This document shows, piece after piece, positions 12,701 through 25,645 of a stretch of 64,000 bases of DNA. The stretch covers positions 55,758 through 119,757 of the forward strand of contig JAMKCH010012705.1 in NCBI GenBank assembly GCA_023653785.1, read 5' to 3'. The notes beneath the pieces were generated by a model. That model saw only the letters and a list, made by a program, of their open reading frames with translations. It did no database searches and was not told where the DNA came from. How positions within the stretch are numbered: position 1 is the stretch's first letter; each line of letters begins with the position of its first letter. Both the position numbers and the translations under genes were made by a program. The DNA is from Ophioderma brevispina (lineage: Eukaryota > Echinodermata > Ophiuroidea > Amphilepidida > Ophiodermatidae).

Positions 12701-14265
12701 AATTTCCCCCAGGGGTGGTGTTCTTTCCTGTAAGTATTGGTTTAAAACTTTCGCATATCTTGAAAATTAATCAACTGTCACCTCAATTTCTTTTCACAAA
12801 TTTCAGTGACCAATAGATATGGAGTCCAGCCACAACCAAGGAGGAATATATTCAACAATCGGTCAGGCATATCGAGGAGAAAAAAACCACTTTAGAGTCC
12901 TTTTCATAGGGAGTGCAGGATCTTTTTTTTTATTGTTAGCGCACATGAAGACAGATTGCAGGTGTAATCAGGTCCCCGATTTGACAGCAGCTTGTTTTCA
13001 TTGACCTTAAGCGAAAAATACATTTCCGCGTTTTCGCTATAAATACATTTGAGATTCTAACTGTATATCAGTACGTTGACCTTATATTTAGCCATTGTTT
13101 TGTTCGAAAAGGAAATGCACAGACCTAGAAACTTTGTCCATTGCAATTTATGCAAAGTAATTGGATCCAGCGACCCTATATGAACATGACTGTTATACAG
13201 TTTTTCTAAACAATCTTAGCTGAAACAGTAACTCTTGGAATCTATTGAGCCTGTAACAGGTGAACCAATTAAGGTCCCGTACAGTATATATGCGCAGTGT
13301 CGATCAATTCTCTCAGATCAGATATATGGGCAAGCAAAATAATATAGTAGAATGTGTGTAGCGGTTCATGGTTTTGGTGATATGTGATTACGTTAAGGGA
13401 TTCCCCATAAAAAAATAAGTTCATCTAGCTTAAATAAGGAATAATTTGCAGCATCTGCAATGCATAATTATCATGTTATGTGACAAAATAGGCCACAGGG
13501 CAACATAATTCAATTGGCATTGACCTTCTTTGACCTTTATCTTGGTAATTAAACATTTAACATAACCAAAACTATACTTTTTAGGGGTCCTCTTTCCTCA
13601 GGCAATAATTTGCAAGTATTCAAAATATAATAAGAGCAACTTAAAATGTTGACCTCTGTACAAATTTAGATTGACTTTTTTACCAGTTCAGTCCCTTTTA
13701 CACTATAACTCCAAAACCAATGGTCTTAAGTTGTACAAACTATACATTTTTTGGAATCCTTATGACTAGACAGACATAATGGAAAATGTTTCAACATGTT
13801 TAGAGTATTTTAAAAGTTTGACCCAGTGTAACCTTAAATTTGAGATCACTAACTACCTTGCATTGATATATAGGGTCCATACTAACTAGAAAAGGTGTCA
13901 ACGCGTATATGTAGTGGGGCATGGAGGACCCTATGATATCCTGCTCCTGCTCTAATTGCAATACGACATCTCTTTAAATGCATAACTAATAGAATTTACT
14001 ATTTAAAAGTCACAGGTGATGTTGCATATTTAAAATCAATGACACATCTAGGTCCGTTGGTGCTAAAAAGCGTGAAGTCATATATATGAACCCAACCTAA
14101 TTCAAGGGTGAGCCCGGGGGAGGTGCTGAAATTAGTGACAATATACGCACATAATAGGCTAATTTTAGAAGATTTAGAATTATCAAAACGACGGGCCTAA
14201 ACATTAAAAAGGCTCATTTTGAAGATTTGAAATAAAGTCTTATAAAAATTATGAAGATTTCTATT

Positions 14266-14449
14266 CGCTGATGTATAGCACGCGAGAATAAGACCGTTGC
14301 CAGGTCAACTGGCTCACGCAAACTTTGGTTCGAGCCACTGATCACATTGATCACCATACAAATCACAAATTCGGAACAGGAGCATGAAAGAAGGCTTCAA
14401 CCATTAACCAAAGGATACTAACGTGCAATACATCAGAGAATTGAGAAGT
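14266..14449. mobile_element. R0-private 184-bp insertion with a B-box-like word
   Basis: The R1 copy runs directly from ctatt to gagatacc at this point (25997-26007), so these 184 bases are an insertion in R0. The word ggttcgagcc (14327-14336) matches the pol III B box. A weak A-box-like word lies about 35 bases upstream. I infer a possible short tRNA-derived SINE; no tail was recognised. Confidence 0.35.
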
Positions 14450-15540
14450 GAGATACAAGATAATAAAGTTTCACTCTATTTTGACTGGACTGTATCACGG
14501 AAATATGTTCTTTCAATGTTTATCTTAACCCTCCCTAGATAAAACAATTTGGCATATACATGTATTAGTAAACACTAGAACATTGGGGATGAAAGCGGCT
14601 GAAATCGAGGATTTATCCATCATATTGAACTAGAACAAATAACCTGAAGATCACTATCCCAACGGCAGGTGTCATATGACTGAGGTCTAGAAGAAAAATT
14701 GAGTTATGTTTACACATTTTAATGGATATTTCACTAGGTGAACTTCTGGTTTCATCTGTAGGGACAGTTAAACAAATATTGCAAAATTGAGCTAGAACGA
14801 ATAAATCCCTGCGGCAAACAAGCTTGTGCGAATGGCAAGAAAAAATCGATGTAACATTGAAATAAGCAGTTTGGCTGACTTTGTTTGACTAACACACGTT
14901 TGATACACCAACTCTCACCAAGTAGTGTGTTCTTGCGTGTCTCACGTGCTCTCTTCAGTTGCACCAAATAAAACCGCAAAACAAATGTGTTGAAAAAGAA
15001 TAAATGCTTGGCCGGATTCACAGTATCATTATTTTCTTTAATCCTACCTGATTACCGCTTCCTTCCTATTACACTCAAGTGCATAAAGCGGCGGTTCCAT
15101 CGTATACAAGGTGGTTTTCGGCATTTTCTCACTTGTGAAAATAAATTGAACCTCTAGTTTTTTTTCAATGGTTTAACTTATCATGCGCCTTCTTTTCATA
15201 CAAAACCCTATTAATTACCCGAATGGAGATAATTAGCTTTGGTCCCTAGGACCCCCCGCCTTAGCACAGACGGGAGTGTGGTTTGAAAAAAAACTACAAC
15301 CCATTTATATTACCCTGCTCTGTGTGGTCAACGGCATGAAAAATATATATTATACTACTTTAAATAATTATATCATCGAATATTTTTTTTTTCCTGAAAA
15401 GAGCAATTCCCAGCATGTTGAACACTCTTCTTTAATGTACAAAACCTATTCCAAACATGTCGTGGAGAATGAATACTACAAAGATATATATTGTGCTAAA
15501 TATATGTAAATGGTTAATCACTGGATAATGTAGCAATTCT

Positions 15541-16785
15541 AGTTTACCAAGTTACACCCACCAACCCCTATACCCCTACGAGGTATAAGGGGGTTAGTAC
15601 TAATGAGGTGCTTACCTTGTTAATTTCACATTGCAGATGATCGAACTATTCCTTATTGTAATTGTGAGAACATTAACAAACAATATGACGACCATTTCAC
15701 TGAATTAAAGCCTTTTTTAGTATTTGACCCCTGTAGAATCGAATTTAACCTTTGGACCTAATAATACGGTTTCAGCAGCTTATAACTATACCTCCAGTCA
15801 GGGGTAAGCCGGAGATACTATACATTTTTTTACTCCATGTGCTCATACGAACAATTTGGTGTGCAATTCAACAACATTTGGCCACTTTTGTTTCAATTTT
15901 GACCCCTGTATACTCTCTTGCGAGCCCCTAGCTCGCTAAAGCTAACACCACCAGAATGGCCATCATACATTTTCGTGTATGTCATATTTGATGTACACTG
16001 GTCATAAATGCCTCTTTGCCCTTTGCACCCCCCCCCCCCCAGGTTGATACCGACCAACCATGCCCTGGCTCACCACTATAAGGAGGCGCTGAATCGACCA
16101 ATTCGCAGAAGTTTGAAAGTCAAAAATCACAAATTTGTGTGTATTTGTGCCATTCTCCTGGGTGCAATCAGCAAGGGATTTAATGGTTGGGTGGGCATTC
16201 TGTGGTCCATTTAGTGTCACTTCGCCAACCCTTTAGTGGATGCACGATTGAAGTCAACAAATTATATGTGTGAACTTGAACAAATATCACGATGAAATTA
16301 GTATTGTCAAGAGAAATCCAAAAGACAACGATCTGTTTCGCCAAAAGATATTGGACATATGCGAAACCACTGAGTTCAAATCCACGTCGTTATTGCGTAA
16401 CGAGCATTTAATTTGGCCAAACTGATTCCTGGGTTTCCTACCGATCATTTTTAATACCGAAATTCCTATCCCCACAATGCACCAACGATGTACGGTAATA
16501 TGCACCTCATGCACGCTTTTTTCGCGATTGTGCTCCTCCTTAAACTAAAACGCGGCAACATTTTTGGGGATGGCGCAAAAATTACAAGGCAATCAAAGAG
16601 TACTCGTTACTGGTAAAATTTTATGAACAGCAAACGTTTTTCGCACAGTTACTGACAGCAAAAATGACCGTATGACACAAAACAACAGAGTGAATCCCTG
16701 CAGTCTGCTTTCCTGATGATGGCAGGCTTTGGAAGCTCATGGACTACTGGTTCTAACCAAAGCTGAATTAAAAACTAGATTTTTA
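15541..16785. other. Spacer between R0 and R1
   Basis: No gene seen. A run of 14 C residues sits near 16027-16040. 16130-16260 has patchy similarity to 47760-47900 (tttgtgccattc, gggtgcaatc), suggesting a dispersed repeat. The rest is unassigned. Confidence 0.4.
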
Positions 16786-17720
16786 TCATTGATCAGGTAT
16801 CATATTCCCCGTATTGTGATTAGAGGATTCTGTATGTTGTTTATCTGACATTCTAATCCTGCATGGATAGACAGTACGAGTATATTTTCCTGAGACCCAT
16901 GAAACTAGTTTGAATAAATCCACATTACGGGAATACTTCAGGATTTTTCGCCTGTCCCTGCCAATGGTAAACAGGTACTGGCCCCCCAAGAGGAATTTGG
17001 ATCTAGTATTACCTTCATGCAGTGGTAATAGCATATCAAAGGTGAAAGGAAAGTGTTAACCTTCGGGTTACCCCATCTGGAATTAACCGAGAACGTATAG
17101 GAAAGAGATAAGTGATCGCCAATATCCACAATTCCGACAGAAGAAACAAATTATCATGAGAGATAATATAATATTGAGAGCAGTACCGCAAAAAACAGAA
17201 AAAAAAAAAAAAAAAAAAATGATTAGACATGAGGATATATTATGACGATTATACATTTGATTGCCAGGAACACCTGATGAAATGGTTTCAAGGATTTATA
17301 GGAGGGGAAGTAAGTAGAAACTATTAATTTTAAAACAATAATTTTACAAAAGGAAATCGGTTATTAAATGTAATTTGTGTTTCGGGATTTGAAAGCTTTA
17401 AAATTCGATTCAAGAGTAAAATCTTTAAAATTGAGAAGAAAAAAGAGTACCTAGAGTTCATTCAAAGAATGATAAAATCAACAATATGGGCCATTAAACA
17501 ATTCGTTTTCAAACAATCTTGTATATCTAGTTTATCTATTAGTGGGGGGTGGTGATAGGTGGATAAGTAGGATAATTCATTAAGATTAGGAAAAAAAGGT
17601 AGTAGTTTTTAAAATATAGATATTATAAAAACACCAAAAAACACTTTTTAAAATTTGATTGTTTTGAAAACCGTAGATGAAAAATATATTATCCACCTAT
17701 CACTACAATACAGTACAAAC

Positions 17721-20700
17721 GGCAATTTGATTTATAGCGCCTTCTCAAAACAAGGGTCAAGCGCCTTTATAAAATAGAGAGTAGGGCGTAATACTAATTT
17801 AGCTAAAAAACACAGCAATACAACGGTATTGTAAAAGATGACCATGAGATACGTACTTAAACATCAAAAATATTATAAAAAAAAGTAAAACATCTGCATA
17901 ATTAAATATATGTGAGGCAGGCAATAACAAAAAACAAATTGAAGTCACGATCAACTCTCAGGAAATAGATGAAATTAGAAAGGCTTTCTTAACAGTAACC
18001 AATGGAATTGGAAGTATGGCGAAAAGAGCAAGATAGGCAAAACGTTTCAAAGGCTAGGGGCCGCATTGCTGAAAGCCCTGTCACCCACTGACCCCTTTTT
18101 GTGCGGGAGGGAAACAGTGAGTGAGGAGCGACTTGTCATCTGCAGAACGTAATCCTGGCCTGCCAGGATTATACAAAGAGAGGTATTCGGACAAGGTAAG
18201 ATGCAAATTGTCCGGAAATGCCCTTATAAGTAGAGCATAAGCCTTAAAGACAACGCGCTCATTAATTGGTAGCCAAAGGAGCTCTTTAAGGAGTGGTGTG
18301 GCTGGGTCCTTATATCAGAATATCTGAACACCAGCCTTGCTGCTCTATTCTGCAAATCTGAAGTTTACTCGATCTCTGGCGACATTCCATACAAAGTGAA
18401 TGGCATAGTCAATGCGAGATAAAATCAGTGACCGGACGAGATGATGACAACTTTTAAATGTGATAAAGCGGCGAATCTGGTAAATATTGCGAAGGTTGAA
18501 GTTAACAGACTTAATTGATGATCATTACATGTTCAGTAATAGACATTGTCTGATCAAAATCAACACCATTTAAATTGCCCGAGGACTGGGGAAACATCCA
18601 CTGTCCCGACCCTGATGGTGATATCATGAGGCGACGAGTGTGTAACAGGCTGAAATGCGATTGAAAAATTCGTCTTTTCTCATTCAATTTGATTGATTAC
18701 AGAGCATCCCCTCACTGTGCTTCTTCAATACCAAACAGAGGTCTTTGACAGCCTGTTTGGCATTCACCATCAATCTTAGATCAAATGTCAACTAGAGATT
18801 CAAATCATCAGCATACTCGGTAAGCAATATTGTGCTTCCGGATGATTGATGCGATACAGTTATGTGTACATTATGAAAAGAGAGGCCCGAAACAGAAACC
18901 AGAGGAAGACCGAAAGGGAGATGTATCACGTAACCTATCCAAAAGAATGGCATGATCAACAGTATCAAAAAGCTGCAGCAAGATTCTAGCAGCCAGTAGC
19001 AAACTCCTTACTGTTGTGAAATGCATTGAGGATATCGGTCATGACACGCAGAAGTGCCGATTCAGTGCTGTGACGTTCTTTGTATTGCTGACTGAAACTT
19101 CTCATTTAATTCATTTGAGACAAGATGATTCTTAATCTGGGCACTCACTATTTTTCTCAGAACTTAGATCCACCGCTAATATTTGACACAGGGCGATAGC
19201 TTTTGAAGACACCTCTTGTTAGGGAAGGCTTTTTGAGAAATGGGATGTCCGGCAGCTTCACGGAGCTTGCTGGGAAAACACCAGTTGCGGATAGGATTGT
19301 TATGATCATGGTAATGGCTCAGCCAGAGAGTTGCAACATACTCCTTAAGTAACACCAATGGAATGGTGTCTAAGGAACATTATTTTGATGGAGTTGACAT
19401 TAATTCACCTTGGGTACCTCTTCAACAGTGACTGGATTATTAAAACTCATGTATCGGACCGGGCGCATCAAGTTTGTCCCACTTGGATCATTCATGCGAA
19501 GTTGGACCTGCCGATTAATTATCAAAGGTCCGTATGATTTGTATACCTTGTCGCGGCAAAAAACTGGCAAATGAGATGCTTTGTTCAGTAGCTGAATTAC
19601 GGTTCGGATGTTGTTTAGTTTTGAGGGTTCAGAAGCTTATTCAGAGTAGCAAACATGGTTGTGTTGTTAGCATTTCTAATTGTTCTCTGTAATACACCTC
19701 CTTAGCATGAGGAAATGAGTTTACCAGCCCCAATGCTGATTGTACAGGGTATGCATCCAGATCGACAAATATTTTAGTTTTACCCATTTTCTCTCTAAAA
19801 GTATACGTTCCACGTCTGGCATCATGCAATATCTTTATTAAACCAAGGTGATCGTGGTCCAATAATGCGGGAACGCTGTTGAGGAGTCATGGGAATCGAG
19901 TAACACTAATTAAAGACTCCTCAAATTAACCAAGCACCTCATCAACTGAGCCATCACGGAGGTCAAGACTGCCAATCATGGATGATGTCAATTTGAGAAA
20001 GAGTCTGCTATCTTCTTTATATTTATGATGGTGCACATGTTCTCTGAGTGGTTGATTCTGGCTGCTAATCCGTACACAATCAAACGAGATCAGGCCTAGC
20101 CCAGCATCCAGCAACTACTCCATCTTCAAGACTGAGATATGATCAGGTCCAGAGTGTGACAATCTTATGGGTTAGGGCCATGGATATGTTGATGAAAACC
20201 ATTAGCTGCTAGAATATCCAAAAATGAATAGACTCCGGTTTAGAGGGGATGTCGACAGGCACGTTGGAAACTCGAACCCGCAGTATTCGTTTTAGCGGGA
20301 ACAAGATCACGCTCATTAGGAAGTACAAACGTCATAAGAATTGACTATTCTGAGACCATTTTCCCTGGAAGGTGGTGGACGAAACAGGGATGAGTCTAAA
20401 CATAGTTTTGTTTATTACCCACACAGCAGTCAAAAGCAGGTGTTGTGTTAATGCCCCCTGTGGGTGTATTTTGAATGTTTAGGCAAGTTTGTTGGATTAT
20501 CCCAATACCACCCTGGTCATCGGACTTCCTGGGAAAGTGCAGGAAGGAATACCCCTTATGCAGGCTGCATCTAAGCAATGACCACAGGATCGCTTTCAGC
20601 CAACAAGGTGTCAGTGATCACAAAATGTCCAAATCATTCGCAATAATGTAATCATATAGAGACGTCTTTTACGGCAGAACGGGATTCCATAACGGATGTG

Positions 20701-20960
20701 AGAAAATTTTCATGATGTTTAGGAATGTAACGGATGTTGCTGGAGTTCCGTGTTGAATGCCCAGTCATGAGGGGATCATTTTTGGTTTTTAGAATGTCTG
20801 CACTAGCTGAGGTGCTGTCGGGGTCCTGGATGGTGGATATATGGATTAAATTATCAATGTTAGCCCAGGAATGTGGAATGGTAAGGTTACGATCATCCCT
20901 GTTGAATGTTTGGTGACGGGACGTCACTACTGGCATGATTCTACGTTTCATGTGCTTCCC
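17721..20960 (-). mobile_element. Degenerate L2/CR1-like LINE (endonuclease plus RT), antisense
   Basis: Read on the minus strand, the remains of a non-LTR retrotransposon ORF2 appear in order. An AP-endonuclease N-terminal part has ANDLDIL near 20630, then GYSFLHFPRK near 20540 and GGIGII downstream. The reverse transcriptase follows, with FPSKLREA near 19270 and KSYRPVSN near 19200. The active-site block YADDLNL has YADD encoded at 18804-18815. Frameshifts and stops break every segment, so it is dead. The 3' end (17721-17770) carries the gcgcc/gcgctt tail words typical of this family. R0 lacks the element. L2 versus CR1 is inferred from motif style only. Confidence 0.8.
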
Positions 20961-21451
20961 TCCCCGATGGGCTCTCTATCTAATGAATCTCATAATCATA
21001 TCCCAAAACTACAATTACAGAAAACACTAAATAAGAATTACTTAAATACAATTTTCTTAAATACAAATTACAGATAGTTAATACAAAGAATACAAATTAC
21101 AGATAGCTTATACAAGAAGTTCTAGTAAAAAAGGATCAGAGCTGTGTTCAGCAGGTCAGCGAACACGTCTGAATGCCGGCCTTCAAAAAGACCCAAGTAT
21201 AATGGCATAGACAGCTGATCAAATATAACAATGCAAATATTAACAATTTAAAACCTTAAGAGCAATATAAAAAAGCAAAATTAGTGAGCATAGCCGGCAG
21301 TTTATAGGAATATAAAATAAAACCGAAGAGAGACTGCCGGATATGCTGTACCAGGGCCGCGACGAGGACGCTTTTGCTATAGGATAATGAAGGTGACACA
21401 CGATCCATAGACCATACATCCACTACATCAGAGATACACATTTTTAATTAA

Positions 21452-22025
21452 AGCGACATAATGGCATAAAAAATATTCAGACATAATGAACATGACCCTT
21501 ACTGAAATCACTTCCACAAGTTTGAAAACAATTTGGATGTTTACATTCTGTAAAAACAGTAAAAACAGGAAAAGTTCCAGAGGGGGAGGTGGCAGTTCGT
21601 GGCAATTTCTGGAAAAAGGATGCCGACATTACTGCCAGCATTTACCAAACTTGAAAAGCATGCTGTCATCAGCTCACAGACCATTGCTATTGTATATGTG
21701 CTAAGCTCGGCTAATCCATCTTTCACTTGCCAGATCAATATCTTACACTACAAGCCTAAAGTACAATGCCTGAATCCTGGTCTGAATGCTTTTGAATTGT
21801 GTCACAAAACATGCTAGATACACTGTAAATTCTGTCAGGGATGTTAACACCTTGGTTTTCTGTTCCAGAAATTGCCACGAACTGCCACCTTCCCCTCTGG
21901 AACTCTTCCTGTTTTTACTGTTTTTACAGAATGTAAACATCCAAATTGTTTCAAACTTGTGGAAGTGATTTCAGTAAGGGTCCTTTTCATTATGTCTGAA
22001 TATTTTTTTGTGCCATTATGTTGCT
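21452..22025. mobile_element. TTAA element family 1: 574 bp with roughly 160-bp TIRs
   Basis: TTAA flanks both ends (21448-21451 and 22026-22029). The left arm starts AGCGACATAATGG. The right arm, read backwards, starts AGCAACATAATGG, and the arms match for roughly 160 bases. The unique core (21616-21865) has no transposase. The empty site is visible in R0 near 11897. TTAA targets are characteristic of piggyBac-superfamily transposases, so I infer a non-autonomous piggyBac-type element. A truncated relative lies at 7919-8062. Confidence 0.8.
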
Positions 22026-22509
22026 TTAAACAATTGTTAAACACCAATGTGGAATACAGATCGTAATGTTTTGCCTTGTATTTTTATTGTATCATTTTAT
22101 GGTTCGCGTTCCATTGTATTTATGAACTGTGTGTAGCATTGTTGATGGTACTGATTGATTGATAATTTAAAGTATATTTAATTTTTTTGATATTATGAAA
22201 TTCAAAATGTCAGTATTCATTTCATTTAACCGGTTTAATTAATTTCATCGTTCAATGTTGTCGATTGGACTTTTGGCTCAGGTATTTCTTGTTTTAGTCA
22301 ATAAAGTAACTCAGATATGCCACTCCAGATTTCTTAAACTATAAATGTTCAAAATAAAATCCTGGAACTTAATCAGAACTACTTGATCAGAATTTAATGG
22401 ATTTATATTAAACTACTGGTGCCACTGATGCATTTTAAAAGCAATTAGTTCTTATATAAGTGTTACTTGAAAAGGTGCTGGTTGATACCAGTATATTTAA
22501 GCAGATAAT

Positions 22510-22984
22510 TAACTCTTTAATTTGCGTCATAACTGAAATGAAGCGTCATTGACATTTACATATAGTCCATACAACCTGAGTACGATTTGTGGTAATGCAT
22601 GGAAATGATGTGTTACATTAGAATTGATTTATATATTTAAACATTTGTGGAACCAGGTATATCATAGGCATTCGGGCATGCGACGGCCGTGTTAATCGGA
22701 GTGCATTTAAGCGCCGCCGTCTTTTGTGTAGATGGTATTTTGGCATGTTAACATCTGTGCATATTGTAGTTGCCCAGACGGTCAGTTTGTTATGCCGACA
22801 TCTGCGCGTATAATGGGTATTGACAGGCTTTAGATGTCAACGTTTGCACTACAATAGAATAGTTTTTTTTTTTTTTTTTTTTTTAACTCTTTAATTTGCG
22901 TCATAACTGAAATGAAGCGTCATTGACATTTACATATAGTCCATACAACCTGAGTACGATTTGTGGTAATGCATGGAAATGATG
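22510..22984. repeat. 101-bp exact direct repeat around a poly-T block
   Basis: 22510-22610 and 22884-22984 are identical by eye over 101 bases. Between them lie about 250 unrelated, less AT-rich bases (22611-22862) and a run of 22 T. R0 has neither the block nor the second repeat. The exactness contrasts with the diverged surroundings. It may be a recent local duplication or an assembly overlap error beside a homopolymer. Confidence 0.7.
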
Positions 22985-23674
22985 ATTCCTTGATTTAATT
23001 TTATTGTAACAGAAAACCAACTTGTGGTGCTGTTTTATGGAAACTAATATAAACTTGATGGTACAGTTACAAGAATTAAGTTGTATTAATGATTGTTAAT
23101 GAATATAATGAATGTCAAAAACTAATACGTTAGCCAAAATTGGCAGACGATAGTACTCAATAGCGGTAACAGTATGTCTGATATGAGCTGCAGTATCAAT
23201 AGACTGTGCCCCTCAGATGAAATAACCCAACTGGTTTATTAATTTACTGATCTTATTAATGAAGTAAGGCAAAAGCCCAGTCTTGTTCTCCTAATAAAAC
23301 AAATTTCAGTGACCAATAGATATGGAGTCCAGCAAACCAATGAGCTAATAATATTCAACAATCGGTCAGGCATATCGAGGAGAAAAGACACTTTTTATTG
23401 TTAACGCACATGAACAGATTTCAAGTGTAATCACCTCCCCGAATTGACAGCAGCTGTTTTCATGACGTAAAGCGAAAAATAAAGTTCCTCGTTTTCGCGA
23501 ATAAATTTGAAATTTTACTGTATAATCAGTTAACGTTGACCTTATATTTAGCCATTTGTGTTCGAAAAGGAAATGCACAGACCTAGAAAATTCCATTGCT
23601 GTCCATTGCTATTCAATTTAAAGTAATTGGTATCCAACGACCTATATGCATAACGCGATATATGCAACATGGGT

Positions 23675-23930
23675 ATATGTGGTCCAGTGGATCAGGGTTC
23701 GGCCCGCACGCCAAAGTTTGTGGGTTCGAGCCCCGCTGGGGTCAATGGGTTTCGTCCTTGAGTAAGGCGATTTTCAATGTCGGGAAGGTCACAGACTCGC
23801 TGTAGATGAGGTGTGGCGATCCCACTACAGCAACATTATATGGAGGAGTCTGGCCCAATCGCTTCGAAAGAGAGATGGGCACTCCGTTCCTGTGTACACA
23901 GGTCCGTCCCCTTTACCTTTACCTTACTAC
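23675..23930 (+). mobile_element. tRNA-derived SINE
   Basis: A pol III A box (tggtccagtgg, 23680-23690) and B box (ggttcgagccc, 23723-23733) lie at tRNA-like spacing. A GC-richer body follows, then a short tandem tail (cctttacctttacctta, about 23910-23926). R0 lacks the block at the matching position (near 13200), giving an empty site. The head would be transcribed on the plus strand. The tRNA of origin was not identified. Confidence 0.75.
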
Positions 23931-24268
23931 TGCTTTTTAAAACAATCTTAGCTGAAATCAATTAGGTCCCGTACAGTATATATTCGCAGTGTCGATCAAT
24001 TCTCTCAGATGACTATAGGGGCAAGCAAAATAATATAGTATAATGTGTGTAGTGGTTCATGGTTTTGGGACAAGTTATGTGATTACGTTATAGAATTCCC
24101 CATAAAAATAACTTCATCTACCTTAAATAAGTAATAATTTGCAGCATCTTCAATGCATAATTATCATGTTATGTGACAAAATAGGCCACAAGGCGACATA
24201 ATTCAATTGGCATTGATCTTCTTTGACCTTTATCTTGGTAATTAAACATTTAACATAACCAAAACTTA

Positions 24269-24766
24269 GAGAATAAAGGTATGATTTTGGGAACCGGTAC
24301 TCTCTTTACGACGAATTGAACCCAAGGCGATACCATTATTTTAAGTGGAAGAACGAGGCCGGAGGCCGAGTTCTTCCACGCAAAAATAATGGTGTCGCCG
24401 GGTTCAATTCGTCGTAAAGAGAGTACCGGTTCCCAAAATCATACCTTTATTCTCATTCTTAAACAGCTTTATCATTTAAGGTCATCTTTAACCCAATTTC
24501 GCAATGCTTTACGGCTTAAATACAACAAGAAAGTACTGCTACCACCCAGTGACAACAATCGAACAACCCGTTGAACGCAACGATCATACGCAACGAGAAG
24601 CAACGTTGGCAGGCGCGCGCGAACGTAGCAAAACGCAGTATCACGCGAGCGCTTCAACCTAAAAATAACATCAATACGCAGCGCGTACTACCTGGGTTCA
24701 ATTAAACGAATTGAACCCGGGCATCAGCCAATGAAATTGCTTACATTTTCACAGCTGTTTAAGAAT
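24269..24766. mobile_element. Hairpin element joined to a 312-bp TIR element
   Basis: 24269-24454 is almost entirely a palindrome: gagaataaaggtatg... at the left pairs with ...catacctttattctc at the right, and the inner parts also pair. Directly abutting it, 24455-24766 begins ATTCTTAAACAGCT and ends AGCTGTTTAAGAAT, a perfect 14-base inverted repeat. The word gaattgaaccc or its complement occurs four times across the block. R0 lacks the whole 0.5 kb (site near 13575); units B and C also lack it. I infer one composite or two nested non-autonomous DNA elements. Confidence 0.7.
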
Positions 24767-25127
24767 ATACTTTTTAGGGGTCCTCTTTCCTCAGGCCATA
24801 ATTTGCAAGTATTAAAAACATAATCAGAGCAACCTGCAATATTGACCTCTGTACAAATTTAGATTTACTTTTTTACCATTTTAGTCCTTTTTACCCTATA
24901 ACTACAAAACCAATGGTCGTAAGTGGTAGAAACTATACATTTTTGGAATCCTTATGACTAGAGAGAAAATGGAAAATGTTTCAACATGTTTAGAGTATTT
25001 TAAACGTTTGAACCAGTGTAACCTTAAATTTGAGATCACTTACTAATTTGCATTGATATAGAGGGTCCATATTAACTAGAAAAGGTGTCAAAGCGTATAT
25101 GTAGTGGGGCATGAACGAACTCTTTAA

Positions 25128-25645
25128 AGAGACACTGGCACATTTGAAAAATAGTGCGCCCTTAAGATTGTTCAAAATCGATATTTTTGCATGGTTGTAA
25201 AGCTTTTACATACATTAGCCCTCATCTGAAATGATTAAGACCAAATCAGCGCACTTATGGGTAAACAGAACAATTTGATAAATAATGTCGCCGGCGACAT
25301 TAATTCAGCAGATGACGGAAATGGCGTTTAACACAAGAAAACGCACACCGTATGCATGTTTCCCACGGTATGCACTGGTCTGTGACCTTTGTGGTTTTAA
25401 TATCAATGAGTACGATTCTATGATATTCATGTAATATACACATTTGTTGATAACAGTTATGGAAAACTTAAACAGTTAGCCTACAAATTACCTGGATGTC
25501 TTTAACCTCTTATTAACATCCCTAACTGTTTTTGACTATGTTATTTTTATGTGTAAAATATATCTGTTTTCTTCAAGTGGCCCAGACTATCATTTGAGAG
25601 CAATTGAAGAAATTTCATATTTTGTGAAAATGTGCCAGTGCCGCT
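25128..25645. mobile_element. TTAA element family 2, unit A copy (518 bp)
   Basis: TTAA at both sides (25124-25127, 25646-25649). Ends AGAGACACTGGCACATTT and, from the right, AGCGGCACTGGCACATTT. An 18-base perfect palindrome (aatgtcgccggcgacatt) lies inside near 25286. The block is non-coding. R0 lacks it. Related copies are in units B and C and, independently, at 61970-62503. Confidence 0.8.

Larger units (their letters stand above)
8339..15540 (+). repeat. Segmental copy R0
   Basis: Collinear with R1 in pieces: 8339-8640 with 16786-17095; 11280-11780 with 17099-17600; 11880-12390 with 22020-22530; 12390-13575 with 22985-24265; 13575-13915 with 24768-25120; 13925-15010 with 25655-26610; 15030-15540 more loosely with 28235-29340. 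R0 lacks every transposon described in R1. It has private insertions at 8641-11279 and 14266-14449. No intact gene is seen in it. Confidence 0.75.
16786..24152 (+). repeat. Segmental copy R1, single-copy left part
   Basis: The counterpart of R0 up to the start of the tandem array. Relative to R0 it contains inserted blocks: the LINE (17.7-21.0 kb), the TTAA element (21452-22025), a 0.45-kb block with an internal 101-bp exact repeat (22510-22984) and a SINE (about 23675-23930). Between insertions the R0/R1 alignment shows both substitutions and small indels, as expected of an old duplication. Confidence 0.75.

Noticed and set aside
12819..13004. 61-codon frame in R0 as a gene
   Set aside because: The R1 counterpart (23310-23460) has deletions that destroy the frame.
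16002..16220. Overlapping frames on both strands around the poly-C run
   Set aside because: Complementary frames over low-complexity sequence, with no domain and no conservation in the related stretch near 47.8 kb.
22863..22884. Poly-A tail of a minus-strand retroposon
   Set aside because: A minus-strand insert would have the poly-T at its left end. Here it is at the right, and the flanking 101-base repeats are too long for a target duplication.
23675..23760. Functional tRNA gene
   Set aside because: A and B boxes are present, but no cloverleaf acceptor stem closes around them. The block continues into a SINE body and tail.
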